DNA from: a virus
Length of the DNA: 64,000 nt
Virus record (IMG/VR): IMGVR_UViG_3300008267_000013
Coordinates: 1 to 64,000 of that record
Direction: 5' to 3' (one strand)
Part shown: in pieces, positions 56,935-63,652 of the stretch
Layout of the letters: every line of letters starts with the position of its first letter
Position numbering within the stretch: the stretch's first letter is position 1
Program-made: the position numbers and the translations under genes
Notes under the pieces: generated by a model
The model's database searches: none
The model's input: only the letters and a program-made list of their open reading frames with translations
Told to the model about the DNA's origin: nothing

Positions 56935-57137
56935 CAAAGTATCAGATAGGCGATATCATCCGTGTTGAAGTTTCTCACAGAGAAGAACCACTCATCTTCT
57001 TGATTGAAGATATTATAAATGAAAATCGGCGCGATGCCGCCCTATATTGTGTTAGAGATTTAGAATCAAACGAGACAAAGAAAGTGTTTAGCAACACCCT
57101 AGATAAACGCGATCTAACCGTTTGGAAGGTGACCTAA
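56931..57137 (+). CDS. GDI-family protein 23
   Basis: 68 aa. I-G-D-I-I-R-V, I-F-L-I-E, Y-C-V-R-D-L-E, ending W-K-V-T. Resembles protein 20 (56206) over the start and middle. Confidence 0.68.
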   Translation: MTKYQIGDIIRVEVSHREEPLIFLIEDIINENRRDAALYCVRDLESNETKKVFSNTLDKRDLTVWKVT

Positions 57138-57331
57138 TGGAACCTCAAACTGGGGACATATGGGAATACAATTTCGACACACCAGATTATCACTTAACAT
57201 ATAACCTGTTGGTGCTAGGGAGCGGCATCATGTTCAGCAATTATTATCTGTGTCTTATACTAGAAACAGGTAGCATACAAGAGGCAAGTTTCATGCCAAC
57301 ACCCAAAGAAACATACGAGAAGGTTGCATGA
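57137..57331 (+). CDS. GDI-family protein 24, last of the array
   Basis: 64 aa. T-G-D-I-W-E-Y, Y-N-L-L-V, L-I-L-E-T-G, ending Y-E-K-V-A. Its ATGA leads into a frame that stops after two codons, as if the next unit had been deleted. Confidence 0.68.
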   Translation: MEPQTGDIWEYNFDTPDYHLTYNLLVLGSGIMFSNYYLCLILETGSIQEASFMPTPKETYEKVA

Positions 57332-57392
57332 TTTAAAAAACGAATAGGTAGAAGAAGTAGGAGGACGGGGGGGTCACAAAACCAAAGAAGGT

Positions 57393-57402
57393 ACTATTTA
57401 TA
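57393..57402 (+). promoter_or_regulatory. ACTATTTATA motif, possible promoter of the RNA below
   Basis: An exact copy of the motif found at 31483, here in non-coding DNA, directly upstream of the structured region. Confidence 0.4.
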
Positions 57403-57409
57403 TATAGAA

Positions 57410-57695
57410 AACAAAGATAGGTTCCATGCTGAGAAGACGCACGGTGATCACCACAAAAGAAAAGGTGATCCACAGCCAAGCGGACGCATGGACTGTGTCC
57501 ATCTTCAAAGTGCAAACGAACCAGTTGATGGACGCCGGAAGCAGGATCTGAACCCTGAACCGGCTAAAAAGAGAATGAAAAACCCCACAGTCCACAGGGC
57601 GTGGAACCCCTGATAGTTTTCAAGAGGCGGCAATCACCAGGGACAAAAGATTGCTGACCACTTGGTTGGACAGATCAACTGGGGGTTTTGTTATT
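57410..57695 (+). ncRNA. Possible second structured RNA
   Basis: No coding potential. Pairings: GATCACC (57446-57452) with GGTGATC (57464-57470); GTCCATC (57497-57503) with GATGGAC (57527-57533); AAAACCCC (57579-57586) with GGGGTTTT (57682-57689); and GCAATC (57630-57635) with GATTGC (57649-57654). The last helix side ends in GGGGGTTTTGTT, which could terminate. It is distinct in sequence from the RNA at 50335. Confidence 0.45.
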
Positions 57696-57768
57696 AAACT
57701 AAAAGCTGGTTAGGCCCATGGTGCTGATGATGGAGCCGCAAACTAACAAACAAAAAAAGATCCAGCCA

Positions 57769-57882
57769 CCAGTAGAGGTAGGAGGACCAGTCCCAGTCAT
57801 AGAAGTAGAAGATCCTGGAGAGAGGTGAGGTATAGCACTACAAGTAGAGTAGGATAAGCACTAGTGCCAGTAGAGGTAGGAG
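57769..57882 (+). repeat. Purine-rich repeats
   Basis: CCAGTAGAGGTAGGAG occurs exactly at 57769-57784 and 57867-57882. Around them (57740-57975) the + strand is dominated by A and G with many AGTAGAG/GGTAGG variants. No gene is seen. The strand bias could allow triplex or R-loop formation. Confidence 0.7.
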
Positions 57883-58228
57883 TATACCAGGAGGGGAGGG
57901 AGTAGAGGGGAAACAAATAGATCCCATACCCACCCATCCATAAGGTAGAGGGAGTAGGGGGAGGGGTATGACTAGGTAAAGTTCTATAGCAAACCCAGTA
58001 TAATAAAAAGTGGACGAGATGGACCGGCGAAGCGGTCCTGCTCTCCCAGTTGAGGAAGAGGAAAGAATCAGATGCTAGTAAATAAGCATACTGCCCTTAT
58101 ACAATAGGTTGTGGTAATTGAAAAAAAGGTATACAATTGCTTATTATAAGTTATTATCTACTGGTTAAATGTGGCAATTGGTGTCAAAGCGGGGCAAGAA
58201 GTGGCATCGAGTGCCAACACAGCTTTAG

Positions 58229-58411
58229 CCCTTATTTTATAGGGTTTTCGAACAAGCCCATCCGGAAACCCCTTATTTTAAGCTAGATTGTGATAAATTT
58301 TATTTTTATAACATGGATCCCCTATAGATTAAGACATAATAGAATAGCCCCTTCACCATTAAGCCTAAAATAAGGCAAAACGTGATTTCACAAAATGCCT
58401 TAAAATAAGGC
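58229..58411. repeat. Four iteron-like palindromes plus AT-rich flank
   Basis: Related imperfect palindromes at 58229-58244 (CCCTTATTTTATAGGG), 58271-58282 (CCTTATTTTAAG), 58363-58376 (GCCTAAAATAAGGC) and 58397-58411 (GCCTTAAAATAAGGC). An AT-rich stretch follows at 58431-58464. This could be a replication origin, or binding sites for a repressor. Confidence 0.55.
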
Positions 58412-58555
58412 ACTTCCGAATATTAGACGTATATGTTGAATATATGATAAATATATATTATATGCGGCACCCCTACTCTAATAAATTTAGTATACCACCG
58501 ATGTTGGCAGGTGTCCAGTAGCGTCTATTCAATAGATATGGAAAAAGGGTAAAGG

Positions 58556-58589
58556 GTGGGGGCTAGCCGGGTCAGTAGTCCTTTTTTTT
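58556..58589 (+). terminator. Possible terminator with GGCTAGCC core
   Basis: A GGGGGCTAGCCGGG hairpin is followed about 13 nt later by eight T on the + strand. It is the + strand counterpart of the CTAG terminators of the minus-strand block. Confidence 0.5.
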
Positions 58590-58604
58590 GTTAGATAGGG
58601 CAGG

Positions 58605-58662
58605 AAGAAAAAAGGATATAGCAGGGGCCTAGCCCCCTCCGCTCCCCCCTTTATTAACAGGG
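58605..58662 (-). terminator. Double-hairpin terminator after the MoxR gene
   Basis: On the minus strand: CTCCCC...GGGGGAG hairpin with an AATAAA loop, then GGGG-CTAG-GCCCC, then about 9 nt and six T. Same design as at 59896, 61204 and 62857. Confidence 0.7.
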
Positions 58663-58685
58663 GAGGGAAGGCTTGACTCGCGGTG

Positions 58686-59747
58686 CTACTCCTTCTTCTT
58701 GACACCCGCCAGCATGGAGGTGATGAACGGCTTGACACCCTCCTGCTTGTGGAACTTGAGAACAAACGGAAGCAGTCCCTTGCTGCTGTTCATGTTGGTG
58801 TAGAACTTCATAGCTGCCTCAGAGGGCAGGGAGAGGAAGTACTTGCGGAGGTTTTCCATATGGTCAGCCTCCATACTGTCACCCAGCTTGCCGCTGTCGA
58901 TGATCTTGTCAACCATCGCAACGTGATCGTTCAGCTTCCAGCCCTTCGTCTTTGCCTTGCCCTCCAGAATATCCTCAACCGTCACCTGAGACTCATACTT
59001 ATCGGCAAAGTCTCGGAAAGAAACAGCCGCCTCGAAACCAACGAAACCCGTGGAGATATTGAAAACAGTTGAAAGGTTACGCTTGAAATCACCCTCCATC
59101 AGCTTGCCAGCCTCAATTGTGCGGCTCAATCGCTCCCAGCTACGACGGGAGGGATAAACCTTGCCCGGTTCAAACTCCTTTGTATGCTCAAGGTGCGCCT
59201 TATTGTGTCGGATAAAATCAACAAGGATGGGGTTGCAGCGATCCTTTGCATAATCAATCCAATCCTCAACAGACGGCTCAACATCAAAAACAGTCCAGCG
59301 GTCCAGTTCGGCAGGGTCCATATCGTTGACCTGATACTGAGCAGCGTGGATTCCACCGTTGACAGCAGCAAACAGCAGGGTATCGGGATGCAGCCTGTGA
59401 CCATTAAGCTGTCGGCTGTCCGCAAGCTGGAAGAAGCCCTGCCGCACCTCAGTTGTCGCACGGTCAATCTCGTCCATGAACAGGACAACAGCCTCGCTGC
59501 ACGCACGCTTGTACCAATCGGGGGGATTCCAAGCGGTCGAATCGCCGTCAATAACAGGCAAGCCAACAAGATCGCCCTCGCTCATCTGCGAGGCTCGACG
59601 TTCCACTACCGGCAAACCCTTCTTCTCGGCAAACTGGTACACCAGTTCACTCTTGCCGACACCGTGACGACCCCGGATCATAACAGGGTAACGGCTATCA
59701 GCGATCATGTGGACAAAAGAATTAAACGTCTTGAAATCAACAGCCAT
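58686..59747 (-). CDS. MoxR-family AAA+ ATPase
   Basis: 353 aa. Walker A G-R-H-G-V-G-K-S is at residues 26-33, and Walker B V-V-L-F-M-D-E-I-D-R-A is near 87-97. A-A-V-N fits sensor 1, and the arginine-finger region follows. MoxR ATPases act with VWA proteins as chaperones to activate or remodel complexes. Here the VWA partner is directly upstream in the same orientation. Two tandem promoters precede it, and its leader has a GACGGC/GCCGTC hairpin. GC-rich compared with the + strand genes. Confidence 0.9.
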   Translation of the reverse strand: MAVDFKTFNSFVHMIADSRYPVMIRGRHGVGKSELVYQFAEKKGLPVVERRASQMSEGDLVGLPVIDGDSTAWNPPDWYKRACSEAVVLFMDEIDRATTEVRQGFFQLADSRQLNGHRLHPDTLLFAAVNGGIHAAQYQVNDMDPAELDRWTVFDVEPSVEDWIDYAKDRCNPILVDFIRHNKAHLEHTKEFEPGKVYPSRRSWERLSRTIEAGKLMEGDFKRNLSTVFNISTGFVGFEAAVSFRDFADKYESQVTVEDILEGKAKTKGWKLNDHVAMVDKIIDSGKLGDSMEADHMENLRKYFLSLPSEAAMKFYTNMNSSKGLLPFVLKFHKQEGVKPFITSMLAGVKKKE

Positions 59748-59788
59748 TGTCGGACCTCGTTGACGGCTCCATGCCGTCCATGTGGGAG

Positions 59789-59883
59789 AAGTTACAACGT
59801 GCAGATGGGGTTGTCAAGCAGTTGGTGGGTGGTGCATCAGCCGCGAACAGGTACACAATATTGCATGGGGGGGTTGGTGTCAA
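59789..59883 (-). promoter_or_regulatory. Two tandem sigma-70 promoters for the MoxR gene
   Basis: Minus strand: distal TTGACA (59883-59878), 17 bp, TATTGT (59860-59855); proximal TTGACA (59817-59812), 17 bp, TAACTT (59794-59789). They are 66 bp apart with no gene between. Confidence 0.75.
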
Positions 59884-59895
59884 GTTGAGCGATCA

Positions 59896-59952
59896 TATAA
59901 AAAGGGATGGGCTGCGGGGCTAGCCCCCCTTCAAGCACCTTTTATCGGTGCC
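59896..59952 (-). terminator. Double-hairpin terminator between VWA and MoxR genes
   Basis: Minus strand: GGCACC...GGTGC hairpin with an AUAAAA loop, then GGGGCTAGCCCC, about 11 nt, then five T. The new promoters begin right after it. Confidence 0.72.
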
Positions 59953-59966
59953 ATCGGGGGTACACT

Positions 59967-61139
59967 TTAACCCTTCTTGCTATTCTTCACTTCAACAACA
60001 ATCTCGTTTGTCTGGAAGTATGGACTCTCCTTACCGGCACGGTCAGTCATCCACATACGTCGGACACGGCAAGGAACAGGCGCAGGAGCCTGCATATCGG
60101 TTAAAACAATAAGCCCATCAATTTCGGGGTGCTTGTTGACCCACTTGGTTGGTGCATCGAAGTCGGTGCCGCCGCACATAACACGCTCAGTCCTGTGCTT
60201 CTGTCCTTTCTTCCATTCATACACCAGCTTATCGCCTACCTCAGTATCAAAAGGTACAACGGTGAAAGTTACCAGCTTCGACAGACCATTCAATTCAGCA
60301 AAGAACATGGAAAGCATCTCGTCGCTAACAGAACCGCTCTGGTCAATAGCAATTGCAATATGTGCAGAATGGTTTGTCTTGCGACCGGGATGGATATATG
60401 GGAACCGCTTGTTGATACGCTTGATTGTGTTGGAACGATTCGCCCGCTGTGCGTTGCCAATAAAGTTGCGGAGGATTGCACGCCAATCAACCGATCCGTT
60501 GACGAATTGCAGGATCGCCCGCTTAACGTCCTCGTGCATATTGCCGAATCCACGGCTAGACTTGGAGGCTTCCTCGACGCCCTTCTTCATAGCCTCACGC
60601 AGACGCTCCCGTGCAATAGCCTTGCTGTCACCGTTCGCCTCGTTCTCTCCCCATCCATCGTGATCGTCAAAGGAATCCTGACCATCACCAAAGTTGGGAT
60701 CATTCTCTGCCTTCTCCTCCAACAGCTTCATATATTGTTCAGCCGAGAGGTAATCATCGAAACCAAACTTGGACGGGAAAACACCAAACTCTGGAATCTC
60801 GTCCTTGATATGGCAGTTGATCGACATATCAGTTGCCATGTTCCACATACGGCTCACTTGCTTGCCATCAGGGTTGCGGCTCAATACGTGTTCAAAGATC
60901 AAGTGGTAGAACTCATGCTTGAGAACACCCGTTCGCTGCTTGTCGGGCAATCCATCAAAGAACGCTTGGTTGTATGCCATATCAAAGAAGCCGTCATCGG
61001 TGATACGAACACCAGCAGTAGGAATATTATTGTTAGGGTGCTTGTTGACAGACCGGCTCATAGCAGCAAAGAATGGCTCCTCACGCAGAAGCCGGAAAAC
61101 ATCATGCTCAAGGTTGTAGTCGCTCAAGGTTGTCTCCAT
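59967..61139 (-). CDS. VWA domain / putative metallopeptidase (DUF2201-like)
   Basis: 390 aa. The N-terminal part has a zinc motif K-H-E-F-Y-H (H-E-x2-H) near residue 74 and F-E-H shortly after. The C-terminal VWA domain has the MIDAS start D-Q-S-G-S-V-S (about 269-275), with a later T-D and D-M-Q. This is the DUF2201 architecture that pairs with MoxR ATPases. The linker (about 150-185) is acidic and Gly-rich. The start codon sits at the foot of a GCCGC/GCGGC hairpin, with no clear SD. Confidence 0.85.
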   Translation of the reverse strand: METTLSDYNLEHDVFRLLREEPFFAAMSRSVNKHPNNNIPTAGVRITDDGFFDMAYNQAFFDGLPDKQRTGVLKHEFYHLIFEHVLSRNPDGKQVSRMWNMATDMSINCHIKDEIPEFGVFPSKFGFDDYLSAEQYMKLLEEKAENDPNFGDGQDSFDDHDGWGENEANGDSKAIARERLREAMKKGVEEASKSSRGFGNMHEDVKRAILQFVNGSVDWRAILRNFIGNAQRANRSNTIKRINKRFPYIHPGRKTNHSAHIAIAIDQSGSVSDEMLSMFFAELNGLSKLVTFTVVPFDTEVGDKLVYEWKKGQKHRTERVMCGGTDFDAPTKWVNKHPEIDGLIVLTDMQAPAPVPCRVRRMWMTDRAGKESPYFQTNEIVVEVKNSKKG

Positions 61140-61162
61140 GCCGCTCTGTGCGGCGTCCAGTC

Positions 61163-61191
61163 AATCTATGGCAAGCATCGGCACTTGTCAA
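61163..61191 (-). promoter_or_regulatory. Sigma-70 promoter for the VWA gene
   Basis: Minus strand TTGACA (61191-61186), 17 bp, TAGATT (61168-61163), 23 bp before the ATG. The leader contains the GCCGC/GCGGC hairpin. Confidence 0.78.
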
Positions 61192-61203
61192 GCTGGGCTG
61201 GTG

Positions 61204-61257
61204 GAAAAAAGATGGGTCAGAGGGGGCTGGTCCCCCTTCACCACCGTTTATTGGTGG
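61204..61257 (-). terminator. Double-hairpin terminator
   Basis: Minus strand: CCACC...GGTGG hairpin with an AATAAA loop, then GGGGG-ACCA-GCCCCC, about 10 nt, and six T. A promoter follows at once. Confidence 0.72.
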
Positions 61258-61270
61258 CTCGGGGCGGCAG

Positions 61271-61900
61271 CTAGGCGATGGGCTTCCAACCGTAGACCTT
61301 TTTGTCGAGCCGATCATGGCCTTGGAAGTCTCGGAGAACTCTACCCATATCGGGCTGTCCATCGTTTGAGGGTGATAACAGCTTTGGGGGGTGGTCCCAA
61401 CTATAGAGCGGACGGCTGTAGTCCTTTAGAGTGGGATGGAGCAGGCTGCGATCAAGGGTTGTGATGCAGATTGGTGCGGTGATGTTACGGCTCATATCAT
61501 GGAGCGGCATAACGTTGATGTTGATATGAGCAACGTGTTGGTAGCGGATCAAATCATCACAACCATTGGGAGTTTCGGGATAGTACCCACTAGCAGACTT
61601 TAAGATGGTACGAACAGTTTTCTTGTACTTTACATTACGGTACTCAAGGTAGTTACCAAAATAGCCGTGTACGCACTCATTGGGATCAGAGATGATGCAG
61701 TTAACATAATCGCCAGCATGATAATCATATGCTTCAATGATGGCACCTGATCCATATCCGCTGGCAATCAGGAGCTGCACTTGACGCAACCGCTCGCCTC
61801 CAACATGACGCCTAACAGCTTCAATCTGTGACAGGCGAACTCGGCAGACAGACTGGTTGTGATTGTACTCGCGGCAGTATCCACATTGACGATCACCCAT
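61271..61900 (-). CDS. Protein with a retroviral-type CCHC zinc knuckle
   Basis: 209 aa with SD AGGAGG. The first 20 residues contain C-G-Y-C-R-E-Y-N-H-N-Q-S-V-C, exactly C-x2-C-x4-H-x4-C, the zinc knuckle that binds single-stranded nucleic acid. The middle (Y-D-Y-H-A-G-D-Y-V-N-C-I-I) may be a GDI-like barrel. The rest is unknown. It lies in an operon with GDI proteins. Confidence 0.7.
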   Translation of the reverse strand: MGDRQCGYCREYNHNQSVCRVRLSQIEAVRRHVGGERLRQVQLLIASGYGSGAIIEAYDYHAGDYVNCIISDPNECVHGYFGNYLEYRNVKYKKTVRTILKSASGYYPETPNGCDDLIRYQHVAHININVMPLHDMSRNITAPICITTLDRSLLHPTLKDYSRPLYSWDHPPKLLSPSNDGQPDMGRVLRDFQGHDRLDKKVYGWKPIA

Positions 61901-61910
61901 GATTGGCCTC

Positions 61911-62102
61911 CTAAGCAGCTATATAGAACGGATTGTCGGGTAGGTCAAGTCCAAAAGGGCTTGTGTAGGTTGAATACGTCCCATCGTTCAATACATAGAT
62001 ATGTAGCTGGTGGACATCGTTTGGATATACCTTATCCTCATAGATTAACCAGTATGTCCCATCATGCTTTCTACATAGGATATCACCAACTTGGACCATC
62101 AT
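61911..62102 (-). CDS. GDI-family protein, minus strand 1
   Basis: 63 aa. V-G-D-I-L-C-R, Y-W-L-I-Y, Y-V-L-N-D-G, ending Y-I-A-A. The ATGATG overlaps the stop of the upstream gene. Confidence 0.68.
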   Translation of the reverse strand: MMVQVGDILCRKHDGTYWLIYEDKVYPNDVHQLHIYVLNDGTYSTYTSPFGLDLPDNPFYIAA

Positions 62103-62434
62103 GCCTTGCCCTTGTGGTTAGCTACACCAGAAAAGGTTGCCACAGTTTCGAACTTGATACCAGTTTCCTTGGCACGATATGCCAATTGACAGTTCTTACC
62201 TGTATTCAGGCCGCTATTAGCCGCCCAATAACGGAGGTAGTCTTTTCTATCATCCTGTGATTGGAACCGCAAGATCTGGACTTGGGCCTGCTTACCCTCT
62301 CCAGAAGAGATACCAGCATAACGAACAGTAGACTCCTCAGAACAAATTTCACAATGGGTGGAGAGGCCACCAGCACGACGCTTGGCAGGCGAACGATGAT
62401 CAAACTGTTCGCCGCACACTTGACAGGTTCTCAT
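62099..62434 (-). CDS. Zinc-finger protein, unknown
   Basis: 111 aa from the ATG with SD GGAGG; a GTG 15 bp upstream overlaps that SD. C-Q-V-C-G near the start and H-C-E-I-C near residue 30 form a zinc ribbon. The C-terminal part contains Y-L-R-Y-W-A-A-N-S-G-L-N. Ends K-G-K-A, with AAGG again as SD for the next gene. Confidence 0.68.
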   Translation of the reverse strand: MRTCQVCGEQFDHRSPAKRRAGGLSTHCEICSEESTVRYAGISSGEGKQAQVQILRFQSQDDRKDYLRYWAANSGLNTGKNCQLAYRAKETGIKFETVATFSGVANHKGKA

Positions 62435-62622
62435 GCTAACTTCCTCCACTTAATTCTTTCAAACTGATTATCCAAGTCCATGAACCAATCCCCAACCTCA
62501 CCATCTTCAAGTTTCAAGCACAGATGGTAATCGAGATCATCGATATAGTCAAGCACAAGCAGGGTGGCAGTTCCATACTGGGGATAACTATATTCCCAGA
62601 TGTCACCAATGTTGACAGTCAT
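62431..62622 (-). CDS. GDI-family protein, minus strand 2
   Basis: 63 aa. I-G-D-I-W-E-Y, T-L-L-V-L, L-K-L-E-D-G, ending W-R-K-L-A. Closest in start to proteins 11, 12 and 24 of the array. Confidence 0.7.
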   Translation of the reverse strand: MTVNIGDIWEYSYPQYGTATLLVLDYIDDLDYHLCLKLEDGEVGDWFMDLDNQFERIKWRKLA

Positions 62623-62807
62623 GCCAGCACCTTAAACTCTGCCATGCCAAACTGGTATCTAACGTTTCTACCATTAGTCAGCGAGATAGTATCGTAAATA
62701 TATCCATCTACATCCTTATCAAGCCTGACAATAAGAAAAATATTATCGTCTCTATCCCAATCGTACTGGACAATATCCCCGACATGGCACAGCGGTTCGT
62801 TGCTCAT
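62619..62807 (-). CDS. GDI-family protein, minus strand 3 (leaderless)
   Basis: 62 aa. V-G-D-I-V-Q-Y, I-F-L-I-V, ending F-K-V-L-A. Six nt separate its ATG from the -10 box, so the mRNA should be leaderless. Confidence 0.72.
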   Translation of the reverse strand: MSNEPLCHVGDIVQYDWDRDDNIFLIVRLDKDVDGYIYDTISLTNGRNVRYQFGMAEFKVLA

Positions 62808-62813
62808 GAGAGA

Positions 62814-62842
62814 AACCTACAGCGGGGCAGTTGGGTTGTCAA
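62814..62842 (-). promoter_or_regulatory. Sigma-70 promoter giving a leaderless mRNA
   Basis: Minus strand TTGACA (62842-62837), 17 bp, TAGGTT (62819-62814), then 6 nt to ATG 62807. Confidence 0.75.
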
Positions 62843-62856
62843 GCGGCAGAAAACGA

Positions 62857-62889
62857 TAAAAGGGTAGGAGAGGGGGACTAGCCCCTCTC
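62857..62889 (-). terminator. CTAG-loop terminator after the tRNA cluster
   Basis: Minus strand: GAGAGGGG-CTAG-TCCCCCTCTC, then CTACCC and TTTT. It ends tRNA transcription before the GDI operon promoter. Confidence 0.75.
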
Positions 62890-62907
62890 GTAGCGGGTAT
62901 TTCTAGA

Positions 62908-62982
62908 TGGTGCTTTCGGGAAGAGTTGCACTTCCATCACGAACTTTACAAGAGTTGTATTTTGCTATTAAACTACGAAAGC
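62908..62982 (-). tRNA. tRNA-Thr(UGU)
   Basis: Acceptor GCTTTCG pairs with CGAAAGC, discriminator A, and CCA is encoded. The anticodon loop CTTGTAA gives UGU. T arm GGAAG/CTTCC with loop TGCAACT (unusual G for T). One anticodon-stem mismatch is possible at its outer pair. Reads ACA codons, common in this AT-rich genome. Confidence 0.85.
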
Positions 62983-63054
62983 TAGGAGTAATAAGCACTA
63001 ATTACATTATATAGTATACCACAAATAGAATAGTATTTAAATGTTTTTTGTTGT

Positions 63055-63126
63055 TGGAGGCCCGTGAGCGAGTTGAACGCTCTTAGCAGATTTAGAAGAT
63101 CCGCCGCTGAATCCGTCAGACGGGCC
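63055..63126 (-). tRNA. tRNA-Arg(UCU)-like, short D arm
   Basis: Acceptor GGCCCGT pairs with ACGGGCC, CCA encoded. Anticodon loop CTTCTAA gives UCU. The T arm GAGCG/CGCTC with loop TTCAACT is canonical. Only 16 nt lie between the acceptor and anticodon stems (CTGA...TCAG may pair), about 4-5 fewer than normal, so the D arm is reduced. It may be degenerate or specialised. Confidence 0.65.
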
Positions 63127-63131
63127 ATAAA

Positions 63132-63647
63132 CTATCTTTTCTTGCTCAGACGTTCTTTTTTCTTTTTTTCATTATTGGCAGATTTGCATAATTCACACCT
63201 ACATTTTCTATATTGATAGGTATTAGGTGTTCCGTGAACCCAAGTAGAGGGATCACTTGTTGTACCACCTCTGGTGGTTACTTGTTTTGTCTGTCCGTAT
63301 TTTCCGGCACACTCTCTAGAACAGAATGGACCAGCTTTGCCCTTCTTAATGTTTCCTCTTACATCACGCGCTTCTCTTATAAATTCTTTTTCACAAAGTG
63401 GACAAATATGTTTACTAAGTTCAGCAATAGGAGCGTGCATCCTACTATGTTCTTCTCTTGATAGTATCTCTAGGTTCTCTATCCTATTATCTAGTTTGTT
63501 TTCATTTAGATGATGCACAACTTCATCAGTAGTCAGTCTCCTACCAATATGTTGTTCCATAATCCAACGATGTTCTAGATAATATCTAGATTTACCATCT
63601 ATCTTAACGCAAATATACTTGTAACCTTCTTTAGAAACGTGTGGCAT
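63132..63647 (-). CDS. HNH homing endonuclease in the tRNA cluster
   Basis: 171 aa. The N-terminal HNH domain reads L-E-H-R-W-I-M-E-Q-H-I-G-R, D-E-V-V-H-H-L-N-E-N-K and D-N-R-I-E-N-L. The C-terminal part has two Cys pairs (C-P-L-C and C-S-R-E-C) and a final C-R-C-E-L-C, likely zinc fingers for DNA recognition. It sits between tRNA-Leu and tRNA-Arg. SD AGGAGG is masked by an inverted repeat. It could promote spread of the nearby group I intron or of itself. Confidence 0.9.
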   Translation of the reverse strand: MPHVSKEGYKYICVKIDGKSRYYLEHRWIMEQHIGRRLTTDEVVHHLNENKLDNRIENLEILSREEHSRMHAPIAELSKHICPLCEKEFIREARDVRGNIKKGKAGPFCSRECAGKYGQTKQVTTRGGTTSDPSTWVHGTPNTYQYRKCRCELCKSANNEKKKKERLSKKR

Positions 63648-63652
63648 AATTA

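Noticed and set aside
51580-57331. GDI proteins as MazF/PemK toxins
   Set aside because: The G-D-I start is similar, but the catalytic Arg and later strands of MazF are not consistent across units. There are no paired antitoxins, so a toxin call is not supported.
57769-57975. Coding sequence in the purine-rich stretch
   Set aside because: Frequent stops in every frame, no SD, and the composition is a simple A/G repeat.
58229-58411. CRISPR array
   Set aside because: The repeats are short imperfect palindromes with unequal spacing, and there are no cas genes nearby.
58683-59072. Plus-strand ORFs opposite the MoxR and VWA genes (58683-61464)
   Set aside because: They mirror GC-rich minus-strand genes with clear Walker, MIDAS and H-E-x2-H motifs. 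The plus-strand products have no motifs, and they lie antisense throughout.
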